A stretch of 64,000 nucleotides of DNA from Sulfitobacter sp. M39 (GTDB taxonomy: Bacteria; Pseudomonadota; Alphaproteobacteria; Rhodobacterales; Rhodobacteraceae). The translations under genes were made by a program, and so were the position numbers. How positions within the stretch are numbered: position 1 is the stretch's first letter; each line of letters starts with the position of its first letter. This document shows, piece after piece, positions 10,860 through 19,724 of the stretch. The stretch lies in NCBI RefSeq assembly GCF_021735935.1, contig NZ_WMDZ01000001.1, forward strand, positions 2,294,001-2,358,000, written 5' to 3'. The notes below the pieces were generated by a model. It saw only the letters and a list, made by a program, of their open reading frames with translations. It was not told the DNA's origin and searched no databases.

Positions 10860-11609
10860 TTAGGCAGCACCGCGCAGCAGGCGCTTACGCCCCTCGGGGA
10901 TCGCCGCGATTTCAAGGCCGGTGAACACATGCAGCGTGTTCATCTGGCGGTCGATCACCGCATGATCGCTCACCCAGCCCCCCATCATCAGATAGCTCCG
11001 CAGCAGCGGCGGCAGCATTTGTAGCGCGGCTTTCTCGGCCGGCTTATCCAACGTCCGTTCCACAAAGCCCACCGTATCGGGGGCCTTAACCTGCGGCTGC
11101 CATTGCAGGGGCGCAAGATGGCGGCTGTGCAAAAGCGCCATGACATCGCGATAGGGTGCCGGATCTGTGCCCTTGAAAGAGGTGCACCCAAAGAGCAACC
11201 CGACCGCATGTGCATCCACAAACTGCGCCAGCGCGGCCCAGGCCATGCGCACGACATCGGGGTCTGTCACCCCCGGAGCCAGACAGAACCGCCCCAGCTC
11301 CATCATCGCGCCGGGGAAATATGCAAGCTTGGTCAAATCGTAGAATTGCGCGGCATAGCTTTGATCCAGCGACGCGCCCTCCATCAGCCCGATCCGGTAG
11401 CAGCACAGCAGGTCACCGCTGCCTTGATCCCGCACGAGGATATGATGCTTTTGCGCATCAAACCCGTCGATATCGCGCGACTGAACCAGCCCAAAGGCCC
11501 GCGCGCGCAAGGCTTGCGCGGCGTCGATATCCTCGGCTGTGGCGGCACAATAGGCGCGGTACCGACCGCGTAAAAGCGGCTTGATCACAGCGCCCTGTGG
11601 CACCGTCAC
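10860..11609 (-). CDS. olsB: OlsB-like N-acyltransferase (ornithine lipid synthesis, GNAT fold)
   Basis: 249 residues of the GNAT-like family that in Roseobacters includes OlsB, which N-acylates ornithine from acyl-ACP as the first step of ornithine lipid synthesis. Visible family features are the N-terminal LRARAFG segment, the central MELGRFCLAPG stretch corresponding to the acyl-donor binding core, and FGCTSFKGTDP. No olsA-type O-acyltransferase is adjacent, so the second step must be encoded elsewhere. bamE lies 9 bp upstream on the same strand and may be co-transcribed. The family is clear; the exact substrate is inferred. Confidence 0.72.
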   Translation of the reverse strand: MTVPQGAVIKPLLRGRYRAYCAATAEDIDAAQALRARAFGLVQSRDIDGFDAQKHHILVRDQGSGDLLCCYRIGLMEGASLDQSYAAQFYDLTKLAYFPGAMMELGRFCLAPGVTDPDVVRMAWAALAQFVDAHAVGLLFGCTSFKGTDPAPYRDVMALLHSRHLAPLQWQPQVKAPDTVGFVERTLDKPAEKAALQMLPPLLRSYLMMGGWVSDHAVIDRQMNTLHVFTGLEIAAIPEGRKRLLRGAA

Positions 11610-11618
11610 GGGCCTGCC

Positions 11619-12083
11619 CTAGCCAGCCAGCGCCGCGGGGTTGAAGCGGCCAATGTTGCCCAAAAGTTGGCGGATAAAGGATTTATCCGAGATCGGCGAA
11701 CTGGTGACGCGGCGGTCAAGGGTGACGACATTGCCACGCTCCAGCCCGAAACGTTCGACGTTCTGCACCACCCCGTTGCTGTCAAAGCTGACAGCGACAA
11801 CTTCGCGCTCTGTCTCGCGCGGGGCCAGGAACCACATCGCCTGACGGCGCGACCGGACATAGTAATACCCCGAATTGGTCAGCAACCCTGCCGACGCGGG
11901 CACGCCCACGGTTTCGGCCACGGTGTCGCGTGTGTCCTGGCCCACGGTGATCTTCTCAAGATCCTCTTGCGGCGGGATATAGCCGTGGTTGGAGTATTGC
12001 GGGGAGCAGGCCCCAAGCGTCAGACCAGCAGCGAGAACTGTGGCGGTCAGCAGTGTCTTTTTGACATGGCGGTCGATACGCAT
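11619..12083 (-). CDS. bamE: Outer membrane assembly lipoprotein BamE (SmpA/OmlA domain)
   Basis: 154 residues. The N-terminus carries a lipoprotein signal with lipobox LGAC (Cys26), so it should be anchored to the inner face of the outer membrane, where BamE supports the BAM beta-barrel insertion machine. The SmpA/OmlA domain covers about 38-130 (ITVGQDTRDTVAETVGVP then YYYVRSRRQ). The frame is open to 12449, but the start at 12083 gives the signal peptide. It is divergent from the DUF177 gene at 12175, an arrangement common in alphaproteobacteria. Confidence 0.9.
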   Translation of the reverse strand: MRIDRHVKKTLLTATVLAAGLTLGACSPQYSNHGYIPPQEDLEKITVGQDTRDTVAETVGVPASAGLLTNSGYYYVRSRRQAMWFLAPRETEREVVAVSFDSNGVVQNVERFGLERGNVVTLDRRVTSSPISDKSFIRQLLGNIGRFNPAALAG

Positions 12084-12174
12084 TCTTGGTGCCCTCTTGC
12101 CCTTGGGGATCATGGCTTTTATCTCGCATACACTAAGCACGCCCCATGGTTCAAGAAACGAAAGTACCCCTAAT

Positions 12175-12729
12175 ATGTCTCGCACGCCCCCAAGCCCCAC
12201 AGCATTGCGCGTCGCAGAGCTGTCGCAGAATGCGCAAACCCCTTTCTCCCTGCGTCCCGACGCCGACAGCTTGCGGATGATCGCAGAAGAACTTGATCTT
12301 TCAGCACTACGTAAACTTTCATTCGAAGGGCACCTCAAAGCGCTTGGTCGTAGTGATTGGGAACTCAAAGCGCGTCTGGGGGCCACTGTGGTGCAGCCCT
12401 GCGTGGTGACGCTAGTGCCGGTCCAGACGCGGATCGACGTCGACGTCACACGGCTTTTCGTGCAGGATTACGAAGAACCCGAGGAAGCCGAGGTCGAGAT
12501 GCCCGAGGATGATCGCACCGAACCGCTTGGTGCGTGGATTGATCCCGCGGCCATCATGATCGAAGCGCTGGCGCTTGAGATTCCCGAATATCCCCGCGCC
12601 GATGGGGCTGAACTGGGGCAAGCGGTCTATACCAAACCCGGCGACACCCCGATGACCGACGAAGACGCCCGCCCCTTTGCGGGGCTGGCCGGCCTCAAGA
12701 ACCAGCTTAAGGACGATACCACCGAATAA
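12175..12729 (+). CDS. YceD/DUF177 family protein upstream of rpmF
   Basis: 184 residues. The C-terminal half contains the family Cys and acidic stretch: QPCVVTLVPVQTRIDV followed by EEAEVEMPEDD, then DPAAIMIEALALEIPEYPR. DUF177 (YceD) proteins are almost always encoded next to rpmF and are linked to 23S rRNA accumulation in plants and bacteria. The frame opens further upstream, but the ATG at 12175 starts the conserved part and leaves room for the divergent bamE promoter. rpmF follows after 195 bp. Confidence 0.85.
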   Translation: MSRTPPSPTALRVAELSQNAQTPFSLRPDADSLRMIAEELDLSALRKLSFEGHLKALGRSDWELKARLGATVVQPCVVTLVPVQTRIDVDVTRLFVQDYEEPEEAEVEMPEDDRTEPLGAWIDPAAIMIEALALEIPEYPRADGAELGQAVYTKPGDTPMTDEDARPFAGLAGLKNQLKDDTTE

Positions 12730-12924
12730 CCCTGCCGGTTTGGGTGAAAAAAGGGTTGCTTCGGCGGGTTTTCGCAGTATTTTGCGCCCTTCACCCCAAT
12801 TAAGGTTGGACATCGGATAGGCTTCGGCCTAAACGCACGTCACGCCCAAACCGGGAGTTGATCTGAAACACGGTCGTCTTTGGCAGGAAGCCGATGAACG
12901 ACCCCGAAGGCAAAGGCACCAGAC

Positions 12925-13131
12925 ATGGCTGTCCAACAGAATAAAGTTTCCAAATCGCGTCGCAACAACCGCCGCGCACACGATTCGCTGACTGCAGCGA
13001 ACCCGAACGAATGCTCCAACTGTGGTGAGCTGAAGCGCCCGCACCACGTTTGCGCAGCATGCGGTCACTATGACGACAACGAAGTTGTTTCTCTGAACGA
13101 AGAGATCGACCTCGACGAAGACGCGGCGTAA
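12925..13131 (+). CDS. rpmF: 50S ribosomal protein L32
   Basis: 68 residues, a structural protein of the large ribosomal subunit. N-terminal [18 protein letters not shown] is the L32 signature. Four cysteines (30, 33, 43, 46) in a CxxC...CxxC arrangement make this the zinc-binding form. The C-terminal acidic tail is typical for alphaproteobacteria. It sits between the DUF177 gene and plsX, the classic order. Confidence 0.98.
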   Translation: MAVQQNKVSKSRRNNRRAHDSLTAANPNECSNCGELKRPHHVCAACGHYDDNEVVSLNEEIDLDEDAA

Positions 13132-13173
13132 GCTCGTCACGTCAACCGCAGTTCATAAGAGGCATCGCACCAG

Positions 13174-14250
13174 ATGACGGCCACGTCCGATCAGCCTAGC
13201 GCGAGAACTCAGCGCACCCTTATCTCAGTTGATGCGATGGGGGGCGATCAGGGCCCGGCAATCGTTGTTGCCGGGTGCTCTGCGTCCGCGCTAAAGAATC
13301 CCGATATCAGCTTTATCCTGCATGGCCCTGCCGAAACGCTGGAACCGCTGGTGGCAAAGCGGCCCGAACTGAAAGGGCGCTGCACCATTCGGGATGCCCA
13401 AGGGGTTGTCACAATGGACGACAAGCCCAGTAATGTCGTGCGCAATGGCAAAGGCACATCGATGTGGTCCGCCATCGAATCCGTGCGCGACAACGAAGCC
13501 TCGGTCGCGGTCAGCTGCGGGAACACCGGCGCGCTGATGGCGCTGTCGATGATCCGCCTGAAAAAGCTGCCGGGTGTGAACCGCCCTGCCATCGCCGTGC
13601 TCTATCCCTCTACCAACCCTCAGGGCTTCAACGTTCTGCTGGATGTGGGTGCGGATGTGCGTGCGGATGCCGATGACCTGTTGCGCTATGCGCTGATGGG
13701 CAAATCCTACGCCCGCAACGGCATGGACATCGAACGCCCGCGCATCGGGTTGCTGAATGTCGGCACCGAAGAACACAAAGGCCGGACCGAGCTGAAAGAA
13801 GCCCACGAGTTGATTCGCGACGCCGCGGATGACGCGGGCTTTGAATTTGTTGGTTTCGTCGAAGGCGGCGATATCTCGGGTGATGTCGCAGATGTGATCG
13901 TCACCGATGGATTTACAGGTAATATTGCGATCAAGACCGGTGAAGGCACCGCGACGCTGATCGGCAATGGCCTGCGCCAAGCGTTCAAGAATTCGATCTG
14001 GTCCCGCGCGGCATCGCTGCTGGCCTATACCTCGCTGCGCCGCGTCAGCAAACGGTTTGACCCGCGCCGTGTAAACGGCGGTGTGTTTTTGGGGTTGAAC
14101 GGCACGGTCGTTAAATCCCACGGTGCCGCTGACGCGACGGGGGTTTCCTCGGCGATCAAACTGGCCGCGCGATTAGCGGAGAGTGAATTTACAAATCGGT
14201 TGGCTGCGCGTGTTGCCGCAGCAAAGCCGACGAAAGAGACCGAAGAATGA
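13174..14250 (+). CDS. plsX: Phosphate acyltransferase PlsX
   Basis: Converts acyl-ACP to acyl-phosphate, the first step of phospholipid synthesis used by PlsY; peripheral to the inner membrane. 358 residues. Family motifs are SVDAMGGDQGP near the N-terminus, SCGNTGALMA, and GFVEGGDISGDVADVIVTDGFTGN in the C-terminal half. The stop overlaps the fabH start by 4 bp, so the two are translationally coupled. It lies 42 bp after rpmF. Confidence 0.98.
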   Translation: MTATSDQPSARTQRTLISVDAMGGDQGPAIVVAGCSASALKNPDISFILHGPAETLEPLVAKRPELKGRCTIRDAQGVVTMDDKPSNVVRNGKGTSMWSAIESVRDNEASVAVSCGNTGALMALSMIRLKKLPGVNRPAIAVLYPSTNPQGFNVLLDVGADVRADADDLLRYALMGKSYARNGMDIERPRIGLLNVGTEEHKGRTELKEAHELIRDAADDAGFEFVGFVEGGDISGDVADVIVTDGFTGNIAIKTGEGTATLIGNGLRQAFKNSIWSRAASLLAYTSLRRVSKRFDPRRVNGGVFLGLNGTVVKSHGAADATGVSSAIKLAARLAESEFTNRLAARVAAAKPTKETEE

Positions 14251-15218
14251 CAAAAAGAGCCGTCGTAATTGGTGCCGGACACTACCTCCCGGAACGCATT
14301 GTCGAAAACGCAGAGTTTGAAGGCAAGATCGACACCAGTGACGAATGGATCCGGTCACGCTCTGGCATTGAACGGCGCCACTTTGTCGGCGAAGGCGAAA
14401 CCACGTCGACCATGGCCACCGCTGCCGCCAAGGCCGCATTGGCCGACGCGGGCAAGACAGCAGCCGATGTGGATGCGGTGATTGTCGCCACCTCTACCCC
14501 CGATCTGACTTTCCCCTCTGCCGCAACGATGGTGCAGGCCCAGCTAGAGATGGAGCGCGGCTTTGCCTTTGATGTACAGGCTGTGTGCGCGGGCTTTGTC
14601 TATGCGCTGGCCAATGCCAACGCGCTGATCGTCTCGGGTCAGGCTGACCGCGTGCTGGTCATCGGCTCCGAGACGTTCTCGAAAATCATGGACTGGACCG
14701 ACCGCAGCACCAGCGTGTTGTTCGGTGACGGCGCGGGCGCGATCCTGCTTGAAGCGCAAGACGGCGACGGCACCGCAGGCGACCGCGGCATCCTGTCCAC
14801 CGATCTGAATTCGGACGGGCGCTATAAAGACTTGCTGTATGTCGACGGTGGCATCAGCACGGGCACGACCGGCTATCTGCGCATGCAGGGGAATCAGGTG
14901 TTCCGTCACGCGGTTGAAAAGCTCGCCGCGTCGGCCAACACCGCGATGGACCGTGCCGGTGTCAGCGCCGAGGACGTCGACTGGATCGTCCCGCATCAGG
15001 CGAATATCCGTATTATTCAAGGCACTGCCAAAAAACTGAACCTGTCGATGGATAACGTCGTTGTGACGGTTCAGGACCATGGCAACACCTCTGCCGCGTC
15101 GATTCCGCTGGCACTTTCCGTCGGACAAGAGCGCGGCCAGATCAAGAAAGGCGACCTGCTGGTCACCGAGGCGATCGGCGGCGGGCTGGCCTGGGGCGCG
15201 ATCGTTCTGCGCTGGTAA
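14247..15218 (+). CDS. fabH: Beta-ketoacyl-ACP synthase III
   Basis: Starts fatty acid synthesis by condensing acetyl-CoA with malonyl-ACP. 323 residues. The catalytic triad is visible: Cys114 (AVCAGF), His250 (VPHQAN) and Asn280 (DHGNTSAAS). The Gly-rich GDGAGAILLE segment is also present. It overlaps plsX by 4 bp and is followed after 96 bp by ihfA, giving an acyl-lipid module next to nucleoid and regulator genes. Confidence 0.98.
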   Translation: MTKRAVVIGAGHYLPERIVENAEFEGKIDTSDEWIRSRSGIERRHFVGEGETTSTMATAAAKAALADAGKTAADVDAVIVATSTPDLTFPSAATMVQAQLEMERGFAFDVQAVCAGFVYALANANALIVSGQADRVLVIGSETFSKIMDWTDRSTSVLFGDGAGAILLEAQDGDGTAGDRGILSTDLNSDGRYKDLLYVDGGISTGTTGYLRMQGNQVFRHAVEKLAASANTAMDRAGVSAEDVDWIVPHQANIRIIQGTAKKLNLSMDNVVVTVQDHGNTSAASIPLALSVGQERGQIKKGDLLVTEAIGGGLAWGAIVLRW

Positions 15219-15314
15219 ACGGCTTTTCTTCGCGCGAACAGCACGTTACGCCCCATAGTTGTTGACTTGCGGAAAAATCACAGCCTATGCTGCTCAAAAC
15301 ACATGGGGGAAGTA

Positions 15315-15617
15315 ATGGCCGACAAGACGTTGACCCGGATGGATTTAAGCGAAGCAGTCTTTCGTGAAGTAGGTCTTTCCCGCAATGAAAGTGCACAGCT
15401 GGTCGAAGCGGTGCTTGAACATATGTCCGACGCGCTGGTCAAAGGCGAACAGGTCAAGATTTCATCTTTCGGCACTTTCTCGGTGCGCGACAAGTCGGCC
15501 CGCGTTGGCCGGAACCCCAAAACCGGCGAAGAGGTCCCGATTAACCCGCGCCGCGTGCTCACATTCCGCCCGTCCCATCTGATGAAGGACCGGGTTGCAG
15601 ACGGGAACAAGCGATAA
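15315..15617 (+). CDS. ihfA: Integration host factor subunit alpha
   Basis: 100 residues of the HU/IHF DNA-bending family. The alpha subunit is indicated by the start [16 protein letters not shown] and the DNA-intercalating arm with [16 protein letters not shown]. The frame is open a little upstream (15267), but the ATG at 15315 gives the canonical N-terminus. It works as a heterodimer with IHF-beta, not encoded here. The merR-type gene starts 4 bases after its stop. Confidence 0.97.
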   Translation: MADKTLTRMDLSEAVFREVGLSRNESAQLVEAVLEHMSDALVKGEQVKISSFGTFSVRDKSARVGRNPKTGEEVPINPRRVLTFRPSHLMKDRVADGNKR

Positions 15618-15621
15618 CCTA

Positions 15622-16647
15622 ATGCCCAAGTCTCCGGACGCATTCAGAACCATCTCCGAAGTTGCAGAATGGCTTGAAATTCAGGCCCATGTCCTGCGTT
15701 TCTGGGAAAGCAAGTTCACGCAAGTCAAACCGATCAAACGCGCTGGCGGGCGGCGATATTATCGCCCCAACGATATGCTGTTGCTTGGCGGTATCAAACG
15801 TCTCCTGCATGAAGACGGGTTGACGATCAAAGGTGTCCAGAAGGTATTGCGCGAAGAAGGCATGGGCCATGTCGCGGCCCTGTCCGCGCCTCTTGACGGG
15901 GTCACGCAGGATGATCTGGATGCCGGTGGCGACACCATCGACATGACCCCCGCGCCGATGCACGAGGACGCAGAACAGACCCACGAGGGTGTCATTCTCC
16001 CGTTCGAGCAACGCGCGAGCAAAGCTTCCAAGCCAGCCCCTGTCGAAGGGCCCGAAACACCGGCCGAAGCCGCTTCGAAGCCTGAGGTGTCGGCAGAGGA
16101 TACCACGCCACTACCTGCCGACGAACCGACCCTCGACGCGACAGAGGCGGAGCCGGAGGAGACCACCGTCGCCCCCGCCGATACCCCTGCGGAGGACGGT
16201 GCCACCCTGCCCGGCTTTCTGCGCCACCCGATGACCGATGCACCGGTGCCGCCAAGCGATAACACGCCGGACGAAGCCCCTACCGCAGCGCAAACACGCA
16301 CCCCGGATCAGGACGCGCCCGTGCTGCCCATCGACAGCACGCCAGAGGCAGCGCCGGAAGAGAGCACCACCGAAACGCTGGAGGCGGAAACGCGAGACGT
16401 CGAAGCGCCAGAGATCAACGAGGCACCGGAAGACCCTGTTGTTGCAGGTCCCAAGCCGCGTGTGATCGATCTGCCGCCTCTGACGGCAGAAGAAGACTTC
16501 CCCGCCAAACCCTCTGTGCTTTCCGCGGCATTGCTGTGCCGCGATCTGCCCGAGGATTCGGCCCGCGATATCGCGCCTTTGCTTAACCGTTTGAGCGAAC
16601 TGCGCGATTCCATTCGGGCCGATGTGGTCCGCGGCACAAAAGTCTAA
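15622..16647 (+). CDS. MerR-family DNA-binding protein with a long acidic linker
   Basis: 341 residues. The first 80 residues form a MerR winged helix: [12 protein letters not shown], then RFWESKF and [12 protein letters not shown], as in the ihfA-linked MerR proteins of alphaproteobacteria. Residues about 100-285 are a low-complexity Glu/Pro/Ala/Thr-rich, strongly acidic stretch with repeated [13 protein letters not shown] phrases and no fold expected. The last 60 residues ([22 protein letters not shown] onward) look ordered and conserved. No metal or drug ligand motif is seen, so the signal is unknown. It directly follows ihfA and is probably co-transcribed. Confidence 0.86.
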   Translation: MPKSPDAFRTISEVAEWLEIQAHVLRFWESKFTQVKPIKRAGGRRYYRPNDMLLLGGIKRLLHEDGLTIKGVQKVLREEGMGHVAALSAPLDGVTQDDLDAGGDTIDMTPAPMHEDAEQTHEGVILPFEQRASKASKPAPVEGPETPAEAASKPEVSAEDTTPLPADEPTLDATEAEPEETTVAPADTPAEDGATLPGFLRHPMTDAPVPPSDNTPDEAPTAAQTRTPDQDAPVLPIDSTPEAAPEESTTETLEAETRDVEAPEINEAPEDPVVAGPKPRVIDLPPLTAEEDFPAKPSVLSAALLCRDLPEDSARDIAPLLNRLSELRDSIRADVVRGTKV

Positions 16648-16677
16648 GCCGCGCGTGCGATTTGCGACAATTCCCCC

Positions 16678-16705
16678 TTGCACGCACGGTTTTATCAGGT
16701 ATGAA
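16678..16705 (+). promoter_or_regulatory. Likely sigma70-type promoter of tRNA-Pro
   Basis: TTGCAC at 16678-16683 and TATGAA at 16700-16705 are separated by 16 bp, with the tRNA beginning 11 bp after the -10. The fit to TTGACA/TATAAT is good at the strongest positions. Inference from sequence only. Confidence 0.45.
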
Positions 16706-16716
16706 ACGCCTCATGT

Positions 16717-16793
16717 CGGGCTATGGCGCAGCCTGGTAGCGCGTCCGTCTGGGGGACGGAAGGTCGCAGGTTCGAGTCCTGCTAGCCCGACCA
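16717..16793 (+). tRNA. tRNA-Pro (anticodon GGG)
   Basis: 77 nt including an encoded CCA (16791-16793). The acceptor stem CGGGCTA (16717-16723) pairs with TAGCCCG (16783-16789), with discriminator A. The D-arm is GCGC...GCGC, the anticodon stem TCCGT/ACGGA encloses the loop CTGGGGG (anticodon GGG), and the T-arm has the GTTCGAG loop. C1-G72 is the proline identity pair. Confidence 0.97.
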
Positions 16794-16805
16794 ACCGACA
16801 TAAAA

Positions 16806-16840
16806 CAAACGCCCGTACCCTAATGGGTGCGGGTGTTTGC
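16806..16840 (+). terminator. Terminator after tRNA-Pro
   Basis: A 15-bp stem with two G-U pairs (16806-16820 with 16825-16839) and a four-base TAAT loop, 12 bp after the tRNA. The trailing run (CATTTG) is only weakly T-rich, so read-through into the dCTP deaminase gene is possible. Confidence 0.65.
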
Positions 16841-16857
16841 ATTTGAAAGGCCCGGAT

Positions 16858-17937
16858 ATGATCGGCGTAGTTCCCAACCAGCATATCACCGACATGATCG
16901 CTTCGGGTCAGATCATCGGCACACCGCCTGTCGACAGTGCCCAGATCCAGCCTGCAAGTCTTGATCTTCGTCTAGGAACCGTGGCTTACCGTGTGCGTGC
17001 GTCTTTTCTGGCGGGGCATGGGGCCAAGGTCGCCGACCGTCTGGAAGAGTTCGAGATGCACCGCGTCGACCTGACGAATGGGGCGGTGCTGGAAAAGGGC
17101 TGCGTCTACGTTGTCCCACTGATGGAAAGCCTCGCCCTGCCCCAAGGCACCTCTGCGGCGGCCAATGCCAAAAGCTCCACCGGGCGGCTGGACCTGCTGA
17201 CACGAACAATCACCGACGGCGGGACAGAATTTGATCGCATCGCGCCGGGCTATACCGGCCCGCTTTACGCAGAGATTTGTCCGCGCTCTTTTTCGGTGCT
17301 CGTACGTCCGGGGATGCGGCTGAACCAGATCCGTTTTTCCACCGGTGCCGCCACGCTTGACGATGCCGCGCTGCGCGCATTGCACGCCGACAGCCCGCTG
17401 GTGGATGGCGAGGCCGTGATCGATGATGGTCTGGGATTCTCGGTCGATCTGCGCTTGCCTGACACCACGCTGGTTGGCTACCGCGCCAAGCCGCATACAG
17501 GTGTGATCGATCTGGATAAGATCGGCCATTATGACCCCGCGCAATACTGGGAAGAGGTCCACAGCGACAACGGTCAGATCATCCTCGACCCCGGTGCGTT
17601 CTACATTCTGGTCAGCCGCGAAGCCGTGACCATCCCGCCCGAATACGCCGCAGAGATGGCCCCCTATCTGGCGATGGTGGGCGAATTCCGTGTGCATTAC
17701 GCGGGTTTCTTTGACCCCGGTTTCGGCCACGCCTCCGCTGGGGGTGCGGGATCACGGGGCGTACTTGAAGTCCGCTGCCACGAGGCCCCTTTCGTGCTGG
17801 AGCATGGTCAGGTCGTCGGGCGGTTGGTCTACGAGAAAATGACCGACGTACCGACCCAGCTTTACGGGTCGGGCATCGCGTCGAACTATCAGGGTCAGGG
17901 TCTCAAGCTCAGCAAGCATTTCAGCGCGCCACGTTAA
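16858..17937 (+). CDS. dcd: dCTP deaminase, duplicated-domain form
   Basis: Deaminates dCTP to dUTP for thymidylate synthesis. At 359 residues it is about twice the 190-residue single-domain Dcd. The N-terminal half has the trimeric dUTPase/Dcd fold phrases SAQIQPASLDLRLG, NAKSSTGRLD and RPGMRLNQIRF. The second half repeats the pattern with REAVTIPPEYAAEMAPYL, HYAGFFDPGFGHASAG and EVRCHEAPFVLEHGQVVGRLVYE. The ATG at 16858 is preferred over 16837, which lies inside the tRNA terminator. This long form is common in alphaproteobacteria. Confidence 0.9.
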   Translation: MIGVVPNQHITDMIASGQIIGTPPVDSAQIQPASLDLRLGTVAYRVRASFLAGHGAKVADRLEEFEMHRVDLTNGAVLEKGCVYVVPLMESLALPQGTSAAANAKSSTGRLDLLTRTITDGGTEFDRIAPGYTGPLYAEICPRSFSVLVRPGMRLNQIRFSTGAATLDDAALRALHADSPLVDGEAVIDDGLGFSVDLRLPDTTLVGYRAKPHTGVIDLDKIGHYDPAQYWEEVHSDNGQIILDPGAFYILVSREAVTIPPEYAAEMAPYLAMVGEFRVHYAGFFDPGFGHASAGGAGSRGVLEVRCHEAPFVLEHGQVVGRLVYEKMTDVPTQLYGSGIASNYQGQGLKLSKHFSAPR

Positions 17938-17957
17938 GCCGCGCCTATCGCGCGAGC

Positions 17958-18200
17958 TTAGAACCGCGTCAGCCTGCGCATGTTCTTGACCATCTTGCGC
18001 GCCTGTTTGCCCTGTTCGCGCCCAGTCTGGTCACGACGGGCCATTTCCTCGGCGCTTGGTTGGACAGGATTACCGTCGCGGTCCACCGACGCCCGACGCC
18101 CCTTGCCCAGCTTTGACGCCTGATCAAAGCCGATATCAACACCTTTGTTAATCAATCGCCCCATCACGCGACGCATAATCATATTCACTATCTGGTTCAT
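17958..18200 (-). CDS. Small basic conserved-looking hypothetical protein
   Basis: 80 residues, strongly basic, no signal peptide or membrane helix. The sequence has an amphipathic N-terminal helix (NMIMRRVMGRLINKG), a central GKGRRASVDRDG turn and a Lys/Arg-rich C-terminal helix (REQGKQARKMVKNMRRL). Its codon use matches neighbours, and an aggtcaggac-type leader precedes the ATG. I do not recognise the family; nucleic-acid binding is possible from charge alone. It stands alone between dcd (convergent) and scpB. Confidence 0.6.
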   Translation of the reverse strand: MNQIVNMIMRRVMGRLINKGVDIGFDQASKLGKGRRASVDRDGNPVQPSAEEMARRDQTGREQGKQARKMVKNMRRLTRF

Positions 18201-18283
18201 GTCCTGACCTCTTTACCGCGCGTTAAACTGTGTCTGAGGCTAATATAGCACCTATTGCGGCTATTTTCAGGCCACCTGCGGGA

Positions 18284-18937
18284 TTAATCCTCGAACAGCT
18301 CGCTCTGGCCCTCGGTCGCTTCTGGCTCTTCTTCGCTGTCGACACCGGGCATCTCGCCAAAGGCGGGGCGGCTTTCCAGCAATCCGGCAGAGCGGAGCTC
18401 TTTCAGGCCCGGCAGGTCGCGGGGGCTTTCCAGACCGAAGTGGGCCAGAAATTCCTGTGTCACGACAAAAGTCACCGGACGGCCGGGGGTCATTTTGCGG
18501 CGGCCAAAGCGAATCCAGTCCAGCTCAAGGAGCTGGTCCAGCGTGCCGCGCGATACAGATACGCCGCGGATCTCTTCGATCTCGGCGCGCGTGGCGGGCT
18601 GGTGGTAGGCGATGATCGCCAAGGTCTCGATCGCGGCGCGCGACAGTTTGCGCGTCTCCACCGTTTCGTGCTGCATGAGATACCCCAGATCCGCCGCCGT
18701 GCGCATGGCGTAGGCATCCCCGATGCGGCACAGCTCGACACCGCGGCCGGTGTAGCGTTTGCGCAGATGCACCAGCGCTTCGGCAGGGTCACAGCCATGC
18801 GGTAAACGCGCCGCTATCTCGCGCAGAGTCATCGGCTCTGCGGTGGCGAAAAGGATCGCTTCGATCATGCGCTCCTGTTCGGCCAACGGCGGGGCCTCGA
18901 ACAGGCTTTCTTCTGTTTGTTCAACGGGTTCGGCCAC
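18284..18937 (-). CDS. scpB: Segregation and condensation protein B
   Basis: 217 residues. ScpB dimers join ScpA and SMC to form the bacterial condensin that compacts and segregates chromosomes. It holds two winged-helix domains: MIEAILFATAEPMTLREIA near residue 24, and LETLAIIAYHQPATRAEIEEIRGV in the middle, the latter being the family hallmark. A GTG start at 18937 lies one base after the scpA stop. Later in-frame ATG starts would remove only the acidic leader. The C-terminal tail is acidic (DSEEEPEATEGQSELFED). Confidence 0.95.
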   Translation of the reverse strand: MAEPVEQTEESLFEAPPLAEQERMIEAILFATAEPMTLREIAARLPHGCDPAEALVHLRKRYTGRGVELCRIGDAYAMRTAADLGYLMQHETVETRKLSRAAIETLAIIAYHQPATRAEIEEIRGVSVSRGTLDQLLELDWIRFGRRKMTPGRPVTFVVTQEFLAHFGLESPRDLPGLKELRSAGLLESRPAFGEMPGVDSEEEPEATEGQSELFED

Positions 18938-18938
18938 G

Positions 18939-19724
18939 TCAGATATCCTTCTTGCGCAACTGGATCGGGGCAAACACGCCCTCTTGGCGAATTTCCAGAT
19001 GCCCTTCCTTTACCAATTCAAGCGACGCCGCAAACGTCGATGCCGTGGCCGAGCGGCGCATTGCCGGTTCTTCACCCCATCCGTCGGGCATGTAGCTATT
19101 CAGGTCAGACCAATCGCCAGAAAAGCCGATCAAGCCGCGCATGCGTTCCAGCGCCTGCTCCATCGTAAAGACCTTGTCACGGTCCATCACAAAGGGGCGG
19201 AAATCGTCTCGGGTGCGGATACGCGCATAGCCCTGCATCAGGTCCAGCAAGGTCGCGGTATAGGTCACGCGGCGGGTCTGGCGCATTTCCTGCGTCTGGC
19301 CGCGCGCAAAAAAATCGCGCCCCAATTGATCACGGGCCATCAGTTGCGCCGACACGTCGCGCATCGCTTGCAGACGTTCCAGCTGGAACGCCAGATGCGC
19401 GGCCAGTTCCTCGCCCGTGGGGCCTTCGTCTTTGGGATCAGGCGGTAGCAGCAGGCGGGATTTCAGGAAGGCGAGCCACGCAGCCATGACCAGATAATCC
19501 GCCGCAAGCTCAAGCCGCAGCGCCTTGGCCTTGTCCACGAACATCAGATATTGGCGTGCCAGTTGCAGCACCGAGATTTTGCGCAGATCGACCTTCTGGG
19601 TGCGGCTGAGGGTCAACAACAGGTCCAACGGGCCCTCGAACCCGTCGACATCCACGATCAGCGCCTCGGCCGCGAGCCGTTCAGCAACTTTCGTTTGCCC
19701 GTCTTCCAAATGCGTTTCAGCCAT
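18939..19724 (-). CDS. scpA: Segregation and condensation protein A
   Basis: 261 residues, the kleisin subunit of the SMC-ScpAB condensin. N-terminal VDGFEGPLDLLLTLSRTQKVDLRKISVLQL is the classic kleisin start, and the C-terminal winged helix contains RRSATASTFAASLELVKEGH. Its first 8 bp overlap the end of nagZ, and scpB follows one base after its stop, so the three are co-translated. Confidence 0.96.
   Translation of the reverse strand: MAETHLEDGQTKVAERLAAEALIVDVDGFEGPLDLLLTLSRTQKVDLRKISVLQLARQYLMFVDKAKALRLELAADYLVMAAWLAFLKSRLLLPPDPKDEGPTGEELAAHLAFQLERLQAMRDVSAQLMARDQLGRDFFARGQTQEMRQTRRVTYTATLLDLMQGYARIRTRDDFRPFVMDRDKVFTMEQALERMRGLIGFSGDWSDLNSYMPDGWGEEPAMRRSATASTFAASLELVKEGHLEIRQEGVFAPIQLRKKDI

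Noticed and set aside
12740-12801. Imperfect inverted repeat upstream of rpmF as an L32 leader regulator
   Set aside because: Arms of about 9 bp with a bulge and a loop of some 40 nt; too weak to call.
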